Origin: Bacteroidota bacterium
Lineage (GTDB): Bacteria; Bacteroidota; Bacteroidia; Flavobacteriales_D; Crocinitomicaceae
Assembly (NCBI GenBank): GCA_016192075.1
Contig: JACPUU010000012.1
Coordinates: 496,001 to 560,000, forward strand
Length of the DNA stretch: 64,000 nt
Direction: 5' to 3'
In this document: positions 30,997 through 41,501 of the stretch, piece after piece
Numbering within the stretch: position 1 is the first letter of the stretch
How the letters are laid out: each line of letters begins with the position of its first letter
Position numbers and translations under genes: made by a program
The notes under the pieces: generated by a model
The model's database searches: none
What the model saw: the letters and a program-made list of their open reading frames with translations, nothing else
What the model was told of the DNA's origin: nothing

Positions 30997-32649
30997 ATGT
31001 CAAAAAATTTAAGCGAATTATCAGGCCGCAAAGGACTTCAGGAAAACCTCTTTGAAGAATTGGGTGTTGCAGCCAAACGATCAGGCACTGTTTCCAAAGC
31101 CAAAATGGAAGAAATGGCTGATAAATTCCTGGTTGGAAAAGGGAACATCTATGGAACTACCAGCTTCTATGATTTTCTGAAAGAAGAAAACAAAGGCAAG
31201 CAGGTTTATGTTTGTAACGGAAGCGCCTGTATGACGGCTGGCACGCAAGACGATGTACGCGCCAAACTGGGCAGTGTTTTTAAAACTGAAGAAATTGGCG
31301 AAATGTGCTGCATGGGCCGCTGTCATGAAAATGCAACGTTCAATTACAAAGGAAAAAACTATTCCGGCGCTGATATTGATAACATTCACACCATCAAAGA
31401 AGGTACCGGTAAAACCAAAGAAAAATACAACGTCGATTCATTGGGTACACAAATATTGACGACCCTTTTTCCGGGTGTTGATTATTATTATACCACGCTG
31501 GCTGTAGCCTTGAGAAGAAGCCGTGAAGATTTACTGAATGAATTGAAAGAATCGAACCTGCGCGGCCGCGGCGGTGCCGGATTCCCGATTGCGTTCAAAA
31601 TGAATACCGCCAAAGACATGGACAGCGCGGTAAAATTTGTTGTCTGCAATGCAGATGAGGGTGATCCGGGTGCTTACTCTGACCGCTACCTGCTGGAAGA
31701 ACAACCGCACTCGGTATTGCTGGGTATGATGATTGCCGGTTATATTATTGGCTCTGAAACCGGTGTACTTTACATTCGCGCGGAATATCCTGAAGCAATT
31801 GACATTGTTCAGAAAGCCATTGATCAGCTGCGCTCCAAAAAACTGCTCGGAAAAAACATTCTGGGAACCGGATTCAATTACGATTTTAAAATCATCAAAG
31901 CACAGGGAGCCTACATTTGTGGTGAAGAAACAGCCCTGCTCTCTTCCATTGAAGGGCAACGGCCCGAAGTACGTGTTCGTCCGCCTTACCCGGCCCAACA
32001 AGGATTATTCAACAAACCTACCATTGTCAACAACGTAGAAACACTTGCCTGCATTCCCTACATCATTCAAAACGGCGGTGCTAAATTCGCAGCAATTGGC
32101 CGCGGCAAATCTACCGGAACAAAACTGGTTTCACTCGATGGATTCTTTAATAAACCCGGAATCTATGAAGTGGACATGGGCACCCCGCTTGACACTGTTA
32201 TCAAAAAATTAGGCGGCGGATACACCAAAAAAATAAAAGCCTTACACATTGGCGGACCGCTCGGAGGACTTGTTCCTGCCAACAAAACCAAAGAACTGAC
32301 CATTGACTTTGAATCATTTGCTGAAAACGGATTCTTATTAGGCCATGCTTCCGTTGTGTGTCTGCCGGATGAATTCCCAATCATTAAATACATTCAGCAC
32401 CTGTTTCAGTTTACAGCACATGAAAGCTGTGGAAAATGTTTCCCCTGCCGGCTTGGGTCTACCCGCGGATCAGAACTTCTCAAAAAAGCAACAACCGAAC
32501 AATACAAAATTGACCGTGAACTTTTTAAAGATCTGCTTGACACCCTTGAAACCGGATCTCTCTGCGCATTAGGCGGCGGCCTTCCGCTGCCGGTAAAAAA
32601 TGCCCTGCAATACTTTGACAAAGAACTTAAACAATACTTTACCAAATAG
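30997..32649 (+). CDS. NuoE/NuoF fusion, NAD-dependent formate dehydrogenase beta subunit (FdsB-like)
   Basis: 2Fe-2S NuoE-like VYVCNGSACMTAG...GEMCCMGRC, NuoF FMN/NAD site LRGRGGAGFPIAFK, CGEETALLSSIEG, 4Fe-4S ESCGKCFPCRLG. Confidence 0.88.
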   Translation: MSKNLSELSGRKGLQENLFEELGVAAKRSGTVSKAKMEEMADKFLVGKGNIYGTTSFYDFLKEENKGKQVYVCNGSACMTAGTQDDVRAKLGSVFKTEEIGEMCCMGRCHENATFNYKGKNYSGADIDNIHTIKEGTGKTKEKYNVDSLGTQILTTLFPGVDYYYTTLAVALRRSREDLLNELKESNLRGRGGAGFPIAFKMNTAKDMDSAVKFVVCNADEGDPGAYSDRYLLEEQPHSVLLGMMIAGYIIGSETGVLYIRAEYPEAIDIVQKAIDQLRSKKLLGKNILGTGFNYDFKIIKAQGAYICGEETALLSSIEGQRPEVRVRPPYPAQQGLFNKPTIVNNVETLACIPYIIQNGGAKFAAIGRGKSTGTKLVSLDGFFNKPGIYEVDMGTPLDTVIKKLGGGYTKKIKALHIGGPLGGLVPANKTKELTIDFESFAENGFLLGHASVVCLPDEFPIIKYIQHLFQFTAHESCGKCFPCRLGSTRGSELLKKATTEQYKIDRELFKDLLDTLETGSLCALGGGLPLPVKNALQYFDKELKQYFTK

Positions 32650-32655
32650 ACTGAT

Positions 32656-35406
32656 ATGAGCAATGTAGCCTATATTGATAATAAACCTTACGAAATTGAA
32701 GCCGGAGAAACCATTCTATCGTTTATAAAAAGAAACTTCGGAAAAGATTACGTTCCTACCTTGTGCGACGCCCCCAACCTGGACCCGTTTGGAGCCTGCC
32801 GCGTGTGCAGCGTAGATGTGGCTTTATCTGAAAACGGAAAAACCAAAGCACAGGCATCCTGCCATACACCGGTGATTGCTAACTCATACATTTATCCGCA
32901 TTCTGAATCAGTTCAGCGGCTGCGAAAAAACATTGTGGAACTGGTGTTGTCTGACCACCCGCTTGATTGCCTGACCTGTGAAGTAAACAACAATTGTGAA
33001 CTTCAAACCGTTGCTGCAAAAGTGGGTATCAGAGACGTGCGTTACCCTGAAGGCAAAAATCACCTTGATCGTAAAAAAGACCTCAGTCATGCCTACATGA
33101 CTTCTGATTTTTCAAAATGCATTAACTGCTCTCGCTGTGTACGTGCCTGTGATGAAGTGCAGGGTGAATTTGTACTCAGCATGGCCGGCCGCGGATTTGA
33201 TGCACATATCATTAAAAGTTTAAATACCACATTTGAAAATTCAGACTGTGTAAGCTGTGGTGCCTGCGCACAAGCCTGCCCTACTTCTGCTATCTCTGAC
33301 ATTTTTGAATCCAAATCAGTTGCCAATGTGCAAAAAACACGCACCGTTTGTACTTACTGCGGTGTAGGTTGTAACCTCGAAGTGGCTACCGTAAACGGAA
33401 AAGTAAAATCCATTCAGGCTCCTTACGAAGCTGAAGCAAACCAGGGACACACCTGTCTGAAAGGCCGCTTTGCTTTCTCTTTTTACAATCACCCTGAAAG
33501 GCTGCGCACGCCGCTGATCAAAAAAGACGGTGAGTTTGTACCGGCAACCTGGGATGAAGCCTATGATTTTATTGCCAATAAACTAACATCTATCAAAGAA
33601 ACATACGGTGCTGATGCCATTGGCGGTGTATCATCTGCCCGCTGCACCAACGAAGAAAACTACCTGATGCAGAAATTTATACGGGCGGTTATCGGAACCA
33701 ACAATATTGATAGTTGTGCCCGTGTTTGTCACTCACCTACAGCGCTTGGTATGCAGCGCACATTTGGAACCGGTGCCGCAACAAATTCGATCAAAGACAT
33801 CAAATTTGCTGAGTGTATTCTGGTTATTGGTGCTAACCCAACCGATGCGCACCCGGTAACCGGTGCAAAAATCAAACAACAGGCCATGAAGGGGAAAACG
33901 CTGATCGTCATTGATCCGCGCAGAACCACCTTGGCAAAATACGCGCATTATCACCTGCAGTTAAAACCCGGAACCAACGTAGCCATTCTGAACATGATGC
34001 TCTATTACATCATTTCAGAAGGTTTGGTAAACCAGCATTTTATTGACCAGCGTACCGAAGGGTATGAAGAATTTAAAACGCAGGTACTGGCTCAAAACAT
34101 GGATGAAATGGAAGCTGTTACCGGGGTCAGAAAAGAACTGGTACGTGAAGCAGCTATGGCTTATGCCAGCTCAAAAGCAGCCATGTCATTCCACGGCTTG
34201 GGTGTTACTGAACATTCGCAGGGAACATTCACCGTTATGCTTATTGCTGATTTAGCCATGCTTACCGGCAACATCGGCCGCAGAGGCGTTGGCGTGAATC
34301 CGCTACGCGGACAAAACAATGTACAGGGTGCAGCAGATATGGGCTGTCAGCCGCATCAGGGAGCCGGTTATTATGACGTAACCGTACCTGAATATCATGC
34401 CATGTACGAGAAATTTTACAATGTAAAACTACCGGATTATGCCGGGCTGAAAACACCGCAAATGTATGATGCCGCTATCGCCGGTAAATTCAAAGCACTG
34501 TGGTCAATGGGTGAAGATATGGTGCAGACCGACCCTAACACACATCACGTAAAAGAAGCTATTTCAAAACTTGAATTGTTTGTTGTTCAGGAACTGTTTA
34601 TGACTGAAACAGCTAAACTGGCTGATGTTATTTTGCCGGGTGCCTCATTCCTTGAAAAAAGCGGAACCTTTACTAACGGTGAACGCCGCATTCAGCGCGT
34701 TAACAAAGTGGTAGAACCGTTGACCGGCACCAAAACAGATGGTCAGATTATGGCTGACATCATGAACAAAATGGGCTATACACAACCTGATTACAACCCT
34801 GAAACCCTGCTTGACGAAATTTCACAAATCGTTCCGTTCTTTGAAGGTGTAAAATGGAATGAACTGGGTTCAAACGGCAAACAATGGCCGGTTACCAAAG
34901 GTGGTAAAGACTCTGACCTGTTGCATGTTGAAACGTTCAAACGCGGCAAAGGCAAGTTCATTCACAATTCATATAAGGAATCGCAGGAACTTGAAGGTAA
35001 CAAAGAGCTGTTCCCATACATTATTACAACCAACCGTGAACTGGAGCATTACAATTGCGGCACCATGACACGCCGCACCAACAATGCTAAAATTCTGAAA
35101 GAAGATTACCTGCTCATCAATCCTGAAGACGCTAAAAAGCACGGTATTAATGCAGGCGACCTGGTTTGTATTACATCCGCCCGCGGAAAAGTAGATGTGC
35201 GTGCTAAGATCAGTGATGAAGTGAAGCCGGGAATTTTAAGTTCCACCTTTCATTTTCCTGAAATTGAAATGAATAATATCACTTCCAGTATTGCTGATTC
35301 AGAAGCGCTGTGCCCTGAATACAAAGTGGTAGCGGTGAATATCCGCAAAAGCAAAGGTGCTGCCAAGGCAGAGGCGGAAGCTGTTTTAAGCCAGTCTGAA
35401 GGATGA
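32656..35406 (+). CDS. Formate dehydrogenase alpha subunit (molybdopterin, Fe-S), cysteine form
   Basis: N-terminal 2Fe-2S FGACRVCSVDV, ferredoxin clusters CINCSRCVRACDE and CVSCGACAQACP, TVCTYCGVGCNLEV; active-site region SSARCTNEENYLMQKFIRAVIGTNNIDSCARVCHSPT (Cys, no UGA). Confidence 0.9.
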   Translation: MSNVAYIDNKPYEIEAGETILSFIKRNFGKDYVPTLCDAPNLDPFGACRVCSVDVALSENGKTKAQASCHTPVIANSYIYPHSESVQRLRKNIVELVLSDHPLDCLTCEVNNNCELQTVAAKVGIRDVRYPEGKNHLDRKKDLSHAYMTSDFSKCINCSRCVRACDEVQGEFVLSMAGRGFDAHIIKSLNTTFENSDCVSCGACAQACPTSAISDIFESKSVANVQKTRTVCTYCGVGCNLEVATVNGKVKSIQAPYEAEANQGHTCLKGRFAFSFYNHPERLRTPLIKKDGEFVPATWDEAYDFIANKLTSIKETYGADAIGGVSSARCTNEENYLMQKFIRAVIGTNNIDSCARVCHSPTALGMQRTFGTGAATNSIKDIKFAECILVIGANPTDAHPVTGAKIKQQAMKGKTLIVIDPRRTTLAKYAHYHLQLKPGTNVAILNMMLYYIISEGLVNQHFIDQRTEGYEEFKTQVLAQNMDEMEAVTGVRKELVREAAMAYASSKAAMSFHGLGVTEHSQGTFTVMLIADLAMLTGNIGRRGVGVNPLRGQNNVQGAADMGCQPHQGAGYYDVTVPEYHAMYEKFYNVKLPDYAGLKTPQMYDAAIAGKFKALWSMGEDMVQTDPNTHHVKEAISKLELFVVQELFMTETAKLADVILPGASFLEKSGTFTNGERRIQRVNKVVEPLTGTKTDGQIMADIMNKMGYTQPDYNPETLLDEISQIVPFFEGVKWNELGSNGKQWPVTKGGKDSDLLHVETFKRGKGKFIHNSYKESQELEGNKELFPYIITTNRELEHYNCGTMTRRTNNAKILKEDYLLINPEDAKKHGINAGDLVCITSARGKVDVRAKISDEVKPGILSSTFHFPEIEMNNITSSIADSEALCPEYKVVAVNIRKSKGAAKAEAEAVLSQSEG

Positions 35407-35804
35407 AGGTTTTAATGCTGTTACTGGGATTGGTATGTCTGCCCTGCGCTTTCGGGCAGGATGAAAAAGAACCGGAACAGCTTATTTCATTTGAGGCCAT
35501 CAATGCAGGTATCTTACGCATTTTTCCAGAGGCGTATGAAGATTTTATGACTATTTCATTCATCCGGCGCAATGAATTTATTTTTCCTGAGGCCGCTTCT
35601 TTTATGATTCCTGATCAGTATTTCAAAAAGAAAAAACTGAACCAGAAAGAACTCGAAAAACGCGCAGCACTTTTAATGGATCAGCTGGAACTTTCACCTG
35701 CCTGTCAAACAATTTCTTTTGGTGAACCCGAGGAATATGCCTGGCAGGAATGGGATGATAAAACCGTACGAAAAGTAACGCTGAGTTTTGGCATTGGATG
35801 CTGA
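35403..35804 (+). CDS. Hypothetical exported protein
   Basis: ATGA overlap with the formate dehydrogenase gene; signal peptide VLMLLLGLVCLPCAFGQ. Confidence 0.5.
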   Translation: MKVLMLLLGLVCLPCAFGQDEKEPEQLISFEAINAGILRIFPEAYEDFMTISFIRRNEFIFPEAASFMIPDQYFKKKKLNQKELEKRAALLMDQLELSPACQTISFGEPEEYAWQEWDDKTVRKVTLSFGIGC

Positions 35805-35993
35805 ACCTGGCCATACTGCATCAACAGGCAAAAATGCTTTTGGTAAGTCTGATATTTCGAATTGGGCGCTAAAAATACCGGTATGGTTCAATTCTGATTG
35901 CGCCGGTGATTGCTCCCCGGCAGACGATTACAAAGCCCGTCTGAAGAGATTAAAGCGCTACTACTCATCAATATTTACTACTTTTGAGGGGAA

Positions 35994-38114
35994 ATGAAAA
36001 ACTGCCTCGTCTTTCTTCTTTTTCTGTTTGTTACAGGCATTACAACAGAAGCTAACGGTCAAATGACCGCCGAAGAGGCGCATACGGTTGATTCACTGAA
36101 AAAAATCACCCTGTCCGGTGCGCATGATACCATTGTGCTGAGCGCTTACCTGGATTGGGACAACATCATTTATTATTACGATACCGAACTGGATATTGAA
36201 CTCAACCAAAAAATTCTGGAAATAACCAAACAGGGGTTGAAAAAAAACAACATCACGATCCAGGAAAAAGAAGCTTATTTCGGTTATAAAGGACTTGCCC
36301 TGAACAACCTTGGATTAATCTACATTGATTACGGTAATTACTTTGACGCACTAAAAAGCCTTCAGGAAAGCCTCCAGATTGCTGAATACTTTAAAGACAG
36401 CACCAAACAAGGCAATTGCCTGAACAATATTGGCATGATCTATAAACACATGGACATGACAGATAAGGCACTTGAGTACTATGACCGAAGCCTTCAGTTT
36501 ACCGGTGAAGATCATTATTCCCTCGCTACCTACTATAACAATGCCGGTATCTGTTACCTGGATATGGGAAATGACAGCATGGCCCTTGAATGTTATGCCA
36601 AAAGTATTGTCCATGCTGATTCTTGCAATGATAATGTGGGAAAAGGGAATACGCTTGCAAACATTGCGTTGGTTTACATGCGTGACAGTTTGTATCAGGA
36701 AGCACTCACCTACCTTCAGCAAGCCATTGAAAACTATGACAAGGTGGGTGAACAAAGCGGGCTTGCCTTTGCCATAAAAAACATAGGCGTCTGCTACCTT
36801 GAACTGGGAGACCTGACCAAAGCCATGGACTATTGCTCACGCGGACTTGGATTGGCTACAGAAAATAAATCACTCTCTGCCCAAAAAGAAAGCTGTGACT
36901 GTTTATACCGGGTATACAAACAAAAGGGCGATACAAAAAATGCACTGCGTTATCATGAGCTCTTTCACGTTTTTCGTGATTCATTGCAGGGAGCAGAGAA
37001 AAATGAAGAACTTTTGAAACTTGATTTTCAGTTCAATTCTGAACGGCAGCACCTGGCAGACAGTCTTGAATTTGCCAATGCACAGAATATTCAACGCCTG
37101 ACGTATGAAACAGATTTGCATAAAAAGGAAAAGACCCAGTATGTTTTATTTGCCGGTATCGGCATTCTGTTACTGGCCGGTATATTCATCTACCGCAGTT
37201 ACTATTTGAAAAAACGCGATGCTGAAATCATTGCCCGGCAAAAAGAAGAAGTAGAAACACAAAAACACCTGGTTGAAGAAAAAAACAAAGAAATTACCGA
37301 TAGTATCAATTATGCCAAGCGCATTCAGGAAGCAATTCTGCCAGGGCAACAGGTTTTTTCAAAATGTCTGCCGGACAGTTTTATTCTCTACAAACCAAAA
37401 GACATTGTAGCCGGTGACTTTTACTGGCTTGAAGAGGTGGGTGAAAAAATCATTTTTGCAGTAGCAGATTGCACCGGGCATGGTGTGCCAGGCGCTATGG
37501 TGAGTGTGGTTTGTCACAACGCACTTAACCGTTCCGTGAACGAATTTAAACTGACAGACCCCGGAAAAATACTGGACAAAACCCGGGAATTGGTTGCCGA
37601 GACATTTGACAGTACCCCCAACCAGGACAAACTTTCAGGTACAATACGCGATGGAATGGATATCAGCCTTTGCGTACTCAATAAACAAACGCATGAACTA
37701 AAATTTTCAGGCGCCAACAACAGCCTTTACCTTGTCCGTGATCAGCGCTTAACCGGCATCACCAACGCTAATATAGCCAGTGAAAAAATGACTGCTGCAA
37801 ACGGTCATTATTTAATGGAAGTAAAGGCAGACAAACAGCCCATTGGAAAATACGCCGATGAAAAACCTTTCTCCACTGTGCAGCTTAACCTGCAAAAAAA
37901 TGATATTCTTTACCTTTATACAGATGGTTACGCCGATCAGTTTGGCGGACCGGATGCTAAAAAATTTAAATACAAACAACTAAAAGAACTGCTCGTCAGA
38001 AATGCCAGTAAAAACCTTGATCAACAGGCACGCATGCTGAATGAATCATTTGAAAAATGGAAAGGCAATCTCGAACAAGTCGATGATGTCTGCCTGATGG
38101 GCGTTCGAATCTAA
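35994..38114 (+). CDS. TPR-repeat membrane protein with SpoIIE/PP2C-type phosphatase domain
   Basis: TPR-like repeats (ALEYYDRSLQFTG..., ALECYAKSIVHADS); one TM; ADCTGHGVPGAMVSVVCHNALNRSV, LYLYTDGYADQFGG. Confidence 0.88.
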   Translation: MKNCLVFLLFLFVTGITTEANGQMTAEEAHTVDSLKKITLSGAHDTIVLSAYLDWDNIIYYYDTELDIELNQKILEITKQGLKKNNITIQEKEAYFGYKGLALNNLGLIYIDYGNYFDALKSLQESLQIAEYFKDSTKQGNCLNNIGMIYKHMDMTDKALEYYDRSLQFTGEDHYSLATYYNNAGICYLDMGNDSMALECYAKSIVHADSCNDNVGKGNTLANIALVYMRDSLYQEALTYLQQAIENYDKVGEQSGLAFAIKNIGVCYLELGDLTKAMDYCSRGLGLATENKSLSAQKESCDCLYRVYKQKGDTKNALRYHELFHVFRDSLQGAEKNEELLKLDFQFNSERQHLADSLEFANAQNIQRLTYETDLHKKEKTQYVLFAGIGILLLAGIFIYRSYYLKKRDAEIIARQKEEVETQKHLVEEKNKEITDSINYAKRIQEAILPGQQVFSKCLPDSFILYKPKDIVAGDFYWLEEVGEKIIFAVADCTGHGVPGAMVSVVCHNALNRSVNEFKLTDPGKILDKTRELVAETFDSTPNQDKLSGTIRDGMDISLCVLNKQTHELKFSGANNSLYLVRDQRLTGITNANIASEKMTAANGHYLMEVKADKQPIGKYADEKPFSTVQLNLQKNDILYLYTDGYADQFGGPDAKKFKYKQLKELLVRNASKNLDQQARMLNESFEKWKGNLEQVDDVCLMGVRI

Positions 38115-38119
38115 AAAAC

Positions 38120-39373
38120 ATGAAATTTAACGAATTTAATTTAGACAGTTCTATACTCGAAGCCATATCCTATATGGGGTTTGAGAATGCAACCCCCATC
38201 CAGGAATTTTCAATTCCGGTAATTCTGCAAAACAAAGACCTGATTGCCTGCGCGCAAACAGGTACCGGAAAAACCGCCGCTTTTGTTTTACCTATTCTCA
38301 ACAAACTCAAAGACAAAAAAGAATCGTCTATTGACACCTTGATAATTGTTCCAACCCGCGAACTTGCCGTTCAGATTGAGCAGCAGATTCAGGGCCTCTC
38401 CTATTTTGTTTCAGTGGGTTCTGTGGCTATTTACGGCGGTGGTGACGGCAAAGGATGGGATGTACAAAAAGATGCCCTGGTTAATGGTACGGATATTATT
38501 GTAGCAACACCGGGTAAATTATTATCTCACCTCAAAATGGGGTATGTTGATTTCAGTAAAGTGAAACACCTGGTGCTTGATGAGGCTGACCGCATGCTGG
38601 ACATGGGTTTCAGTGATGATCTCAATAAAATCATTTCATACCTTCCGCAAGAGCGGCAAACGCTGATGTTTAGCGCCACCATGCCAAACCAGATCCGCAA
38701 CCTGGCCAAAAAAATTCTGAACAGTCCTGAAGAAATTTCACTTTCTATTTCAAAACCTGCTGCTGGTGTTTCACAATTCGCTTACCTGGCACACGAAGAT
38801 CAGAAAGACAAAGTGGTTAAACTCATTCTTGACAGCCGCAAAGAATACGATAGCATCATCATTTTTACATCGGCTAAAATGAAAGTAAATTCCATAGTGC
38901 GGTCTTTGCGTAAAAACGGTTACCAGGCCAAAGGTATTTCGTCAGACCTGGAGCAGGATCAACGTGAAGAAGTGCTGCAGGAATTCCGCTCAAAACGCCT
39001 GAAAGTGCTGGTAGCTACCGATGTTATGAGCCGCGGAATTGACATCAAGGAAATAAACATGGTGATCAATTACGATGTACCGCACGATGCTGAAGATTAT
39101 GTACACCGTATTGGAAGAACGGCACGTGCCAATACCAAGGGTGAAGCTTACACGCTTGTAAGCGGGCACGATATGCACAAGCTGCGGCGTATTGAAAAGC
39201 TGATTGAAATGGAGGTTCCCAAACTAACATTACCTGAAGAATTTGGCCCGGTACCGGTTGCCGGTGCTGCTTCTGAATCAGCCCCGGGCGCAAAGAAAAA
39301 GAAAAAGTTTTTCAAGAAAAAAAAGAAGCCGTCTGGTCAAAACAATACACCCGCGCCGCAAACAAAGGCTTAG
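38120..39373 (+). CDS. DEAD-box RNA helicase
   Basis: [31 protein letters not shown] motifs; Lys-rich tail. Confidence 0.9.
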   Translation: MKFNEFNLDSSILEAISYMGFENATPIQEFSIPVILQNKDLIACAQTGTGKTAAFVLPILNKLKDKKESSIDTLIIVPTRELAVQIEQQIQGLSYFVSVGSVAIYGGGDGKGWDVQKDALVNGTDIIVATPGKLLSHLKMGYVDFSKVKHLVLDEADRMLDMGFSDDLNKIISYLPQERQTLMFSATMPNQIRNLAKKILNSPEEISLSISKPAAGVSQFAYLAHEDQKDKVVKLILDSRKEYDSIIIFTSAKMKVNSIVRSLRKNGYQAKGISSDLEQDQREEVLQEFRSKRLKVLVATDVMSRGIDIKEINMVINYDVPHDAEDYVHRIGRTARANTKGEAYTLVSGHDMHKLRRIEKLIEMEVPKLTLPEEFGPVPVAGAASESAPGAKKKKKFFKKKKKPSGQNNTPAPQTKA

Positions 39374-39376
39374 TCT

Positions 39377-40324
39377 TTACTGTGGCGTTACCAGGTCTTT
39401 TACAATGGCTGCAATGGGCCTTATAGCTGTTACATTTTCAATGCTTGGCCCTGCACACCACACGGTTTTGTAGGTTGCCCCAAATGCTGATTTTTCAAGC
39501 GATTTCATGCCTTTAACAAACGTGAGCATTTTTACCCACTTTTTGAGCCGTTTATTTTTGCTGAGAAAACGTTCAAACCGGTTTTGCCGGGTTCCTATTT
39601 TCTGCACATAAGGGGTATTAATGACGGTACAAGGTGTGCCAGATACTTTTGTACTCATAACAATATCTTTGGCGCCATAATCCACACACGCCTGCTTATA
39701 TTCTTTGGACACGTCTGACTCATCACTGGCAATAAACAAGCTGCCCACAGAAACGCCGCAGGCCCCCATGTTCAGCATTTTCTGCAGCTCGTCGTAGTTA
39801 CCCACCCCACCTGCTGAAATAACCGGTATACTGCAGTTTTTTACAAGCACAGGTACTAATTCTTCGGGCGATAAATTTCCCGCATGGCCGCCGGCACGGT
39901 TGTTTACAGCAATAACCGCATCAGCCCCCAGCGATTCCACTTTTTTTGCATACGCCAGGTCAACCACATCACAAAACACTTTAATGCCGTGCGGTTTACA
40001 GGCCTTAATAACTGTTTCAGGTGAACCAAGCGATGTAATAATATAATCAACCTTTAACTCTACACAGGTTTTCAGGTGCTGCGCAGCTTTGGGGTTTGAT
40101 TTGTTGACAATAATGTTTATGCCGATAGGTCCTGTGGTTTTTGATCGGATTTCCGCAATTGCCGCCCTGAATTCTTCATCGGTGCGGTAATTTAATGCCG
40201 GCACAGCACCTGAGATTCCAGCATTACCTGCGGCTATCAGCATTTTTGCATTTGACACCAGGAACATGGGCGCCATTATAACCGGGTATTTAATTCCGAG
40301 AATTTCAGTGAGTGATTTTGACAT
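39377..40324 (-). CDS. Nitronate monooxygenase (2-nitropropane dioxygenase-like)
   Basis: YPVIMAPMFLVSN, GINIIVNKSNP, NNRAGGHAGNLSPEELVP, GGVGNYDELQKMLNMGACGVSVGSLFIAS. Confidence 0.85.
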   Translation of the reverse strand: MSKSLTEILGIKYPVIMAPMFLVSNAKMLIAAGNAGISGAVPALNYRTDEEFRAAIAEIRSKTTGPIGINIIVNKSNPKAAQHLKTCVELKVDYIITSLGSPETVIKACKPHGIKVFCDVVDLAYAKKVESLGADAVIAVNNRAGGHAGNLSPEELVPVLVKNCSIPVISAGGVGNYDELQKMLNMGACGVSVGSLFIASDESDVSKEYKQACVDYGAKDIVMSTKVSGTPCTVINTPYVQKIGTRQNRFERFLSKNKRLKKWVKMLTFVKGMKSLEKSAFGATYKTVWCAGPSIENVTAIRPIAAIVKDLVTPQ

Positions 40325-40347
40325 AGTTCCAAAGTTAGATAAAAAAA

Positions 40348-40415
40348 GAAAGAGGCAAGAGCCATAAGGCGACGGAGAATTGACTCCCCTGACCCTCTTT
40401 ACGCTTGCCTCTTTC
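40348..40415. repeat. Intergenic inverted repeat
   Basis: GAAAGAGGCAAG (40348-40359) and CTTGCCTCTTTC (40404-40415), perfect 12-bp arms, with inner GGAG AATTGA CTCC hairpin. Confidence 0.6.
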
Positions 40416-40453
40416 CTGCGCTGTAGTAAGCGCTTTTTACTCTTGCCTGAAAA

Positions 40454-41425
40454 TTATTGTCCCAGTACGTAAGCAAAAATCAACGGTGCCACAATGGTAG
40501 CATCTGACTCTACAATAAATTTGGGCGTATTGACATCCAGTTTACCCCAGGTGATTTTTTCGTTGGGAACAGCACCTGAATACGATCCGTAACTGGTGGT
40601 TGAATCAGATATCTGGCAGAAATAAGCCCAGAAAGGGACATCGTGCATTTCCATATCCTGGTAGAGCATTGGCACCACACAAATTGGAAAATCGCCGGCA
40701 ATTCCACCACCAATCTGAAAGAAACCAATTCCTTTCCCACGTCCGTTTTTGGTATAATAATCAGCCAGCCACATCATGTATTCAACACCTGATTTCATGG
40801 TTGTTGGCTTGAAAGTACCTTTGATGCAGTACGATGCAAAAATATTTCCCATGGTTGAATCTTCCCAGCCGGGAACCACAATTGGCAGATTTTTTTCTGC
40901 AGCGGCAATCATCCAGCTGTCTTTCGGATCAATTTCATAATACTGTTTCAGTACGCCTGAATTCAGCATCTGGTACATAAACTCGTGTGGAAAATAGCGT
41001 TCTCCTTTTGAGTCAGCATTGTTCCAGATTTCAAACAGGTGTTTTTGCAATCTGCGGAATGCTTCTTCTTCCGGAATGCAGGTATCTGTTACACGGTTGT
41101 AGTGATTTTCCAGCAAATCCCACTCTTCCTGCGGGCTCAGATCACGGTAGTTTGGAACACGTTTGTATGAATTGTGAGCCACCAGGTTCATAATGTCTTC
41201 TTCCAGGTTTGCACCTGTGCAGGAAATGATGTGAATTTTATCCTGGCGAATCATTTCAGCCAGTGATTTTCCAAGCTCAGCAGTACTCATAGCACCGGCC
41301 AGCGTTACCATCATTTTACCGTTGTCCAGCAAATGTGTCTCATATCCTTTTGCGGCATCAACCAGCGCAGCTGCATTAAAATGCAGGTAATGTTTTTCAA
41401 TGAATTGTGAAATTGGTCCTTTCAT
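40454..41425 (-). CDS. Deoxyhypusine synthase family protein
   Basis: SGAVPNEKITWGKLDVNTPKFIVESDATIVAPLIFAYVL resembles the C-terminal DHS active-site region; ISCTGANLEEDIMNLVAHNSYKRVPNYR. Confidence 0.87.
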   Translation of the reverse strand: MKGPISQFIEKHYLHFNAAALVDAAKGYETHLLDNGKMMVTLAGAMSTAELGKSLAEMIRQDKIHIISCTGANLEEDIMNLVAHNSYKRVPNYRDLSPQEEWDLLENHYNRVTDTCIPEEEAFRRLQKHLFEIWNNADSKGERYFPHEFMYQMLNSGVLKQYYEIDPKDSWMIAAAEKNLPIVVPGWEDSTMGNIFASYCIKGTFKPTTMKSGVEYMMWLADYYTKNGRGKGIGFFQIGGGIAGDFPICVVPMLYQDMEMHDVPFWAYFCQISDSTTSYGSYSGAVPNEKITWGKLDVNTPKFIVESDATIVAPLIFAYVLGQ

Positions 41426-41501
41426 TTTTTTTGTTTTTTTTCATCCGACAAAGCTTGCACCACTGCTAAATTTCAGGCGGCACGCAATTAACTCAGGCGG
41501 A

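Noticed and set aside
32656-35406. Possible selenocysteine formate dehydrogenase
   Set aside because: The active-site region reads as Cys (SSARCTNEENY) and no in-frame UGA is present in the ORF.
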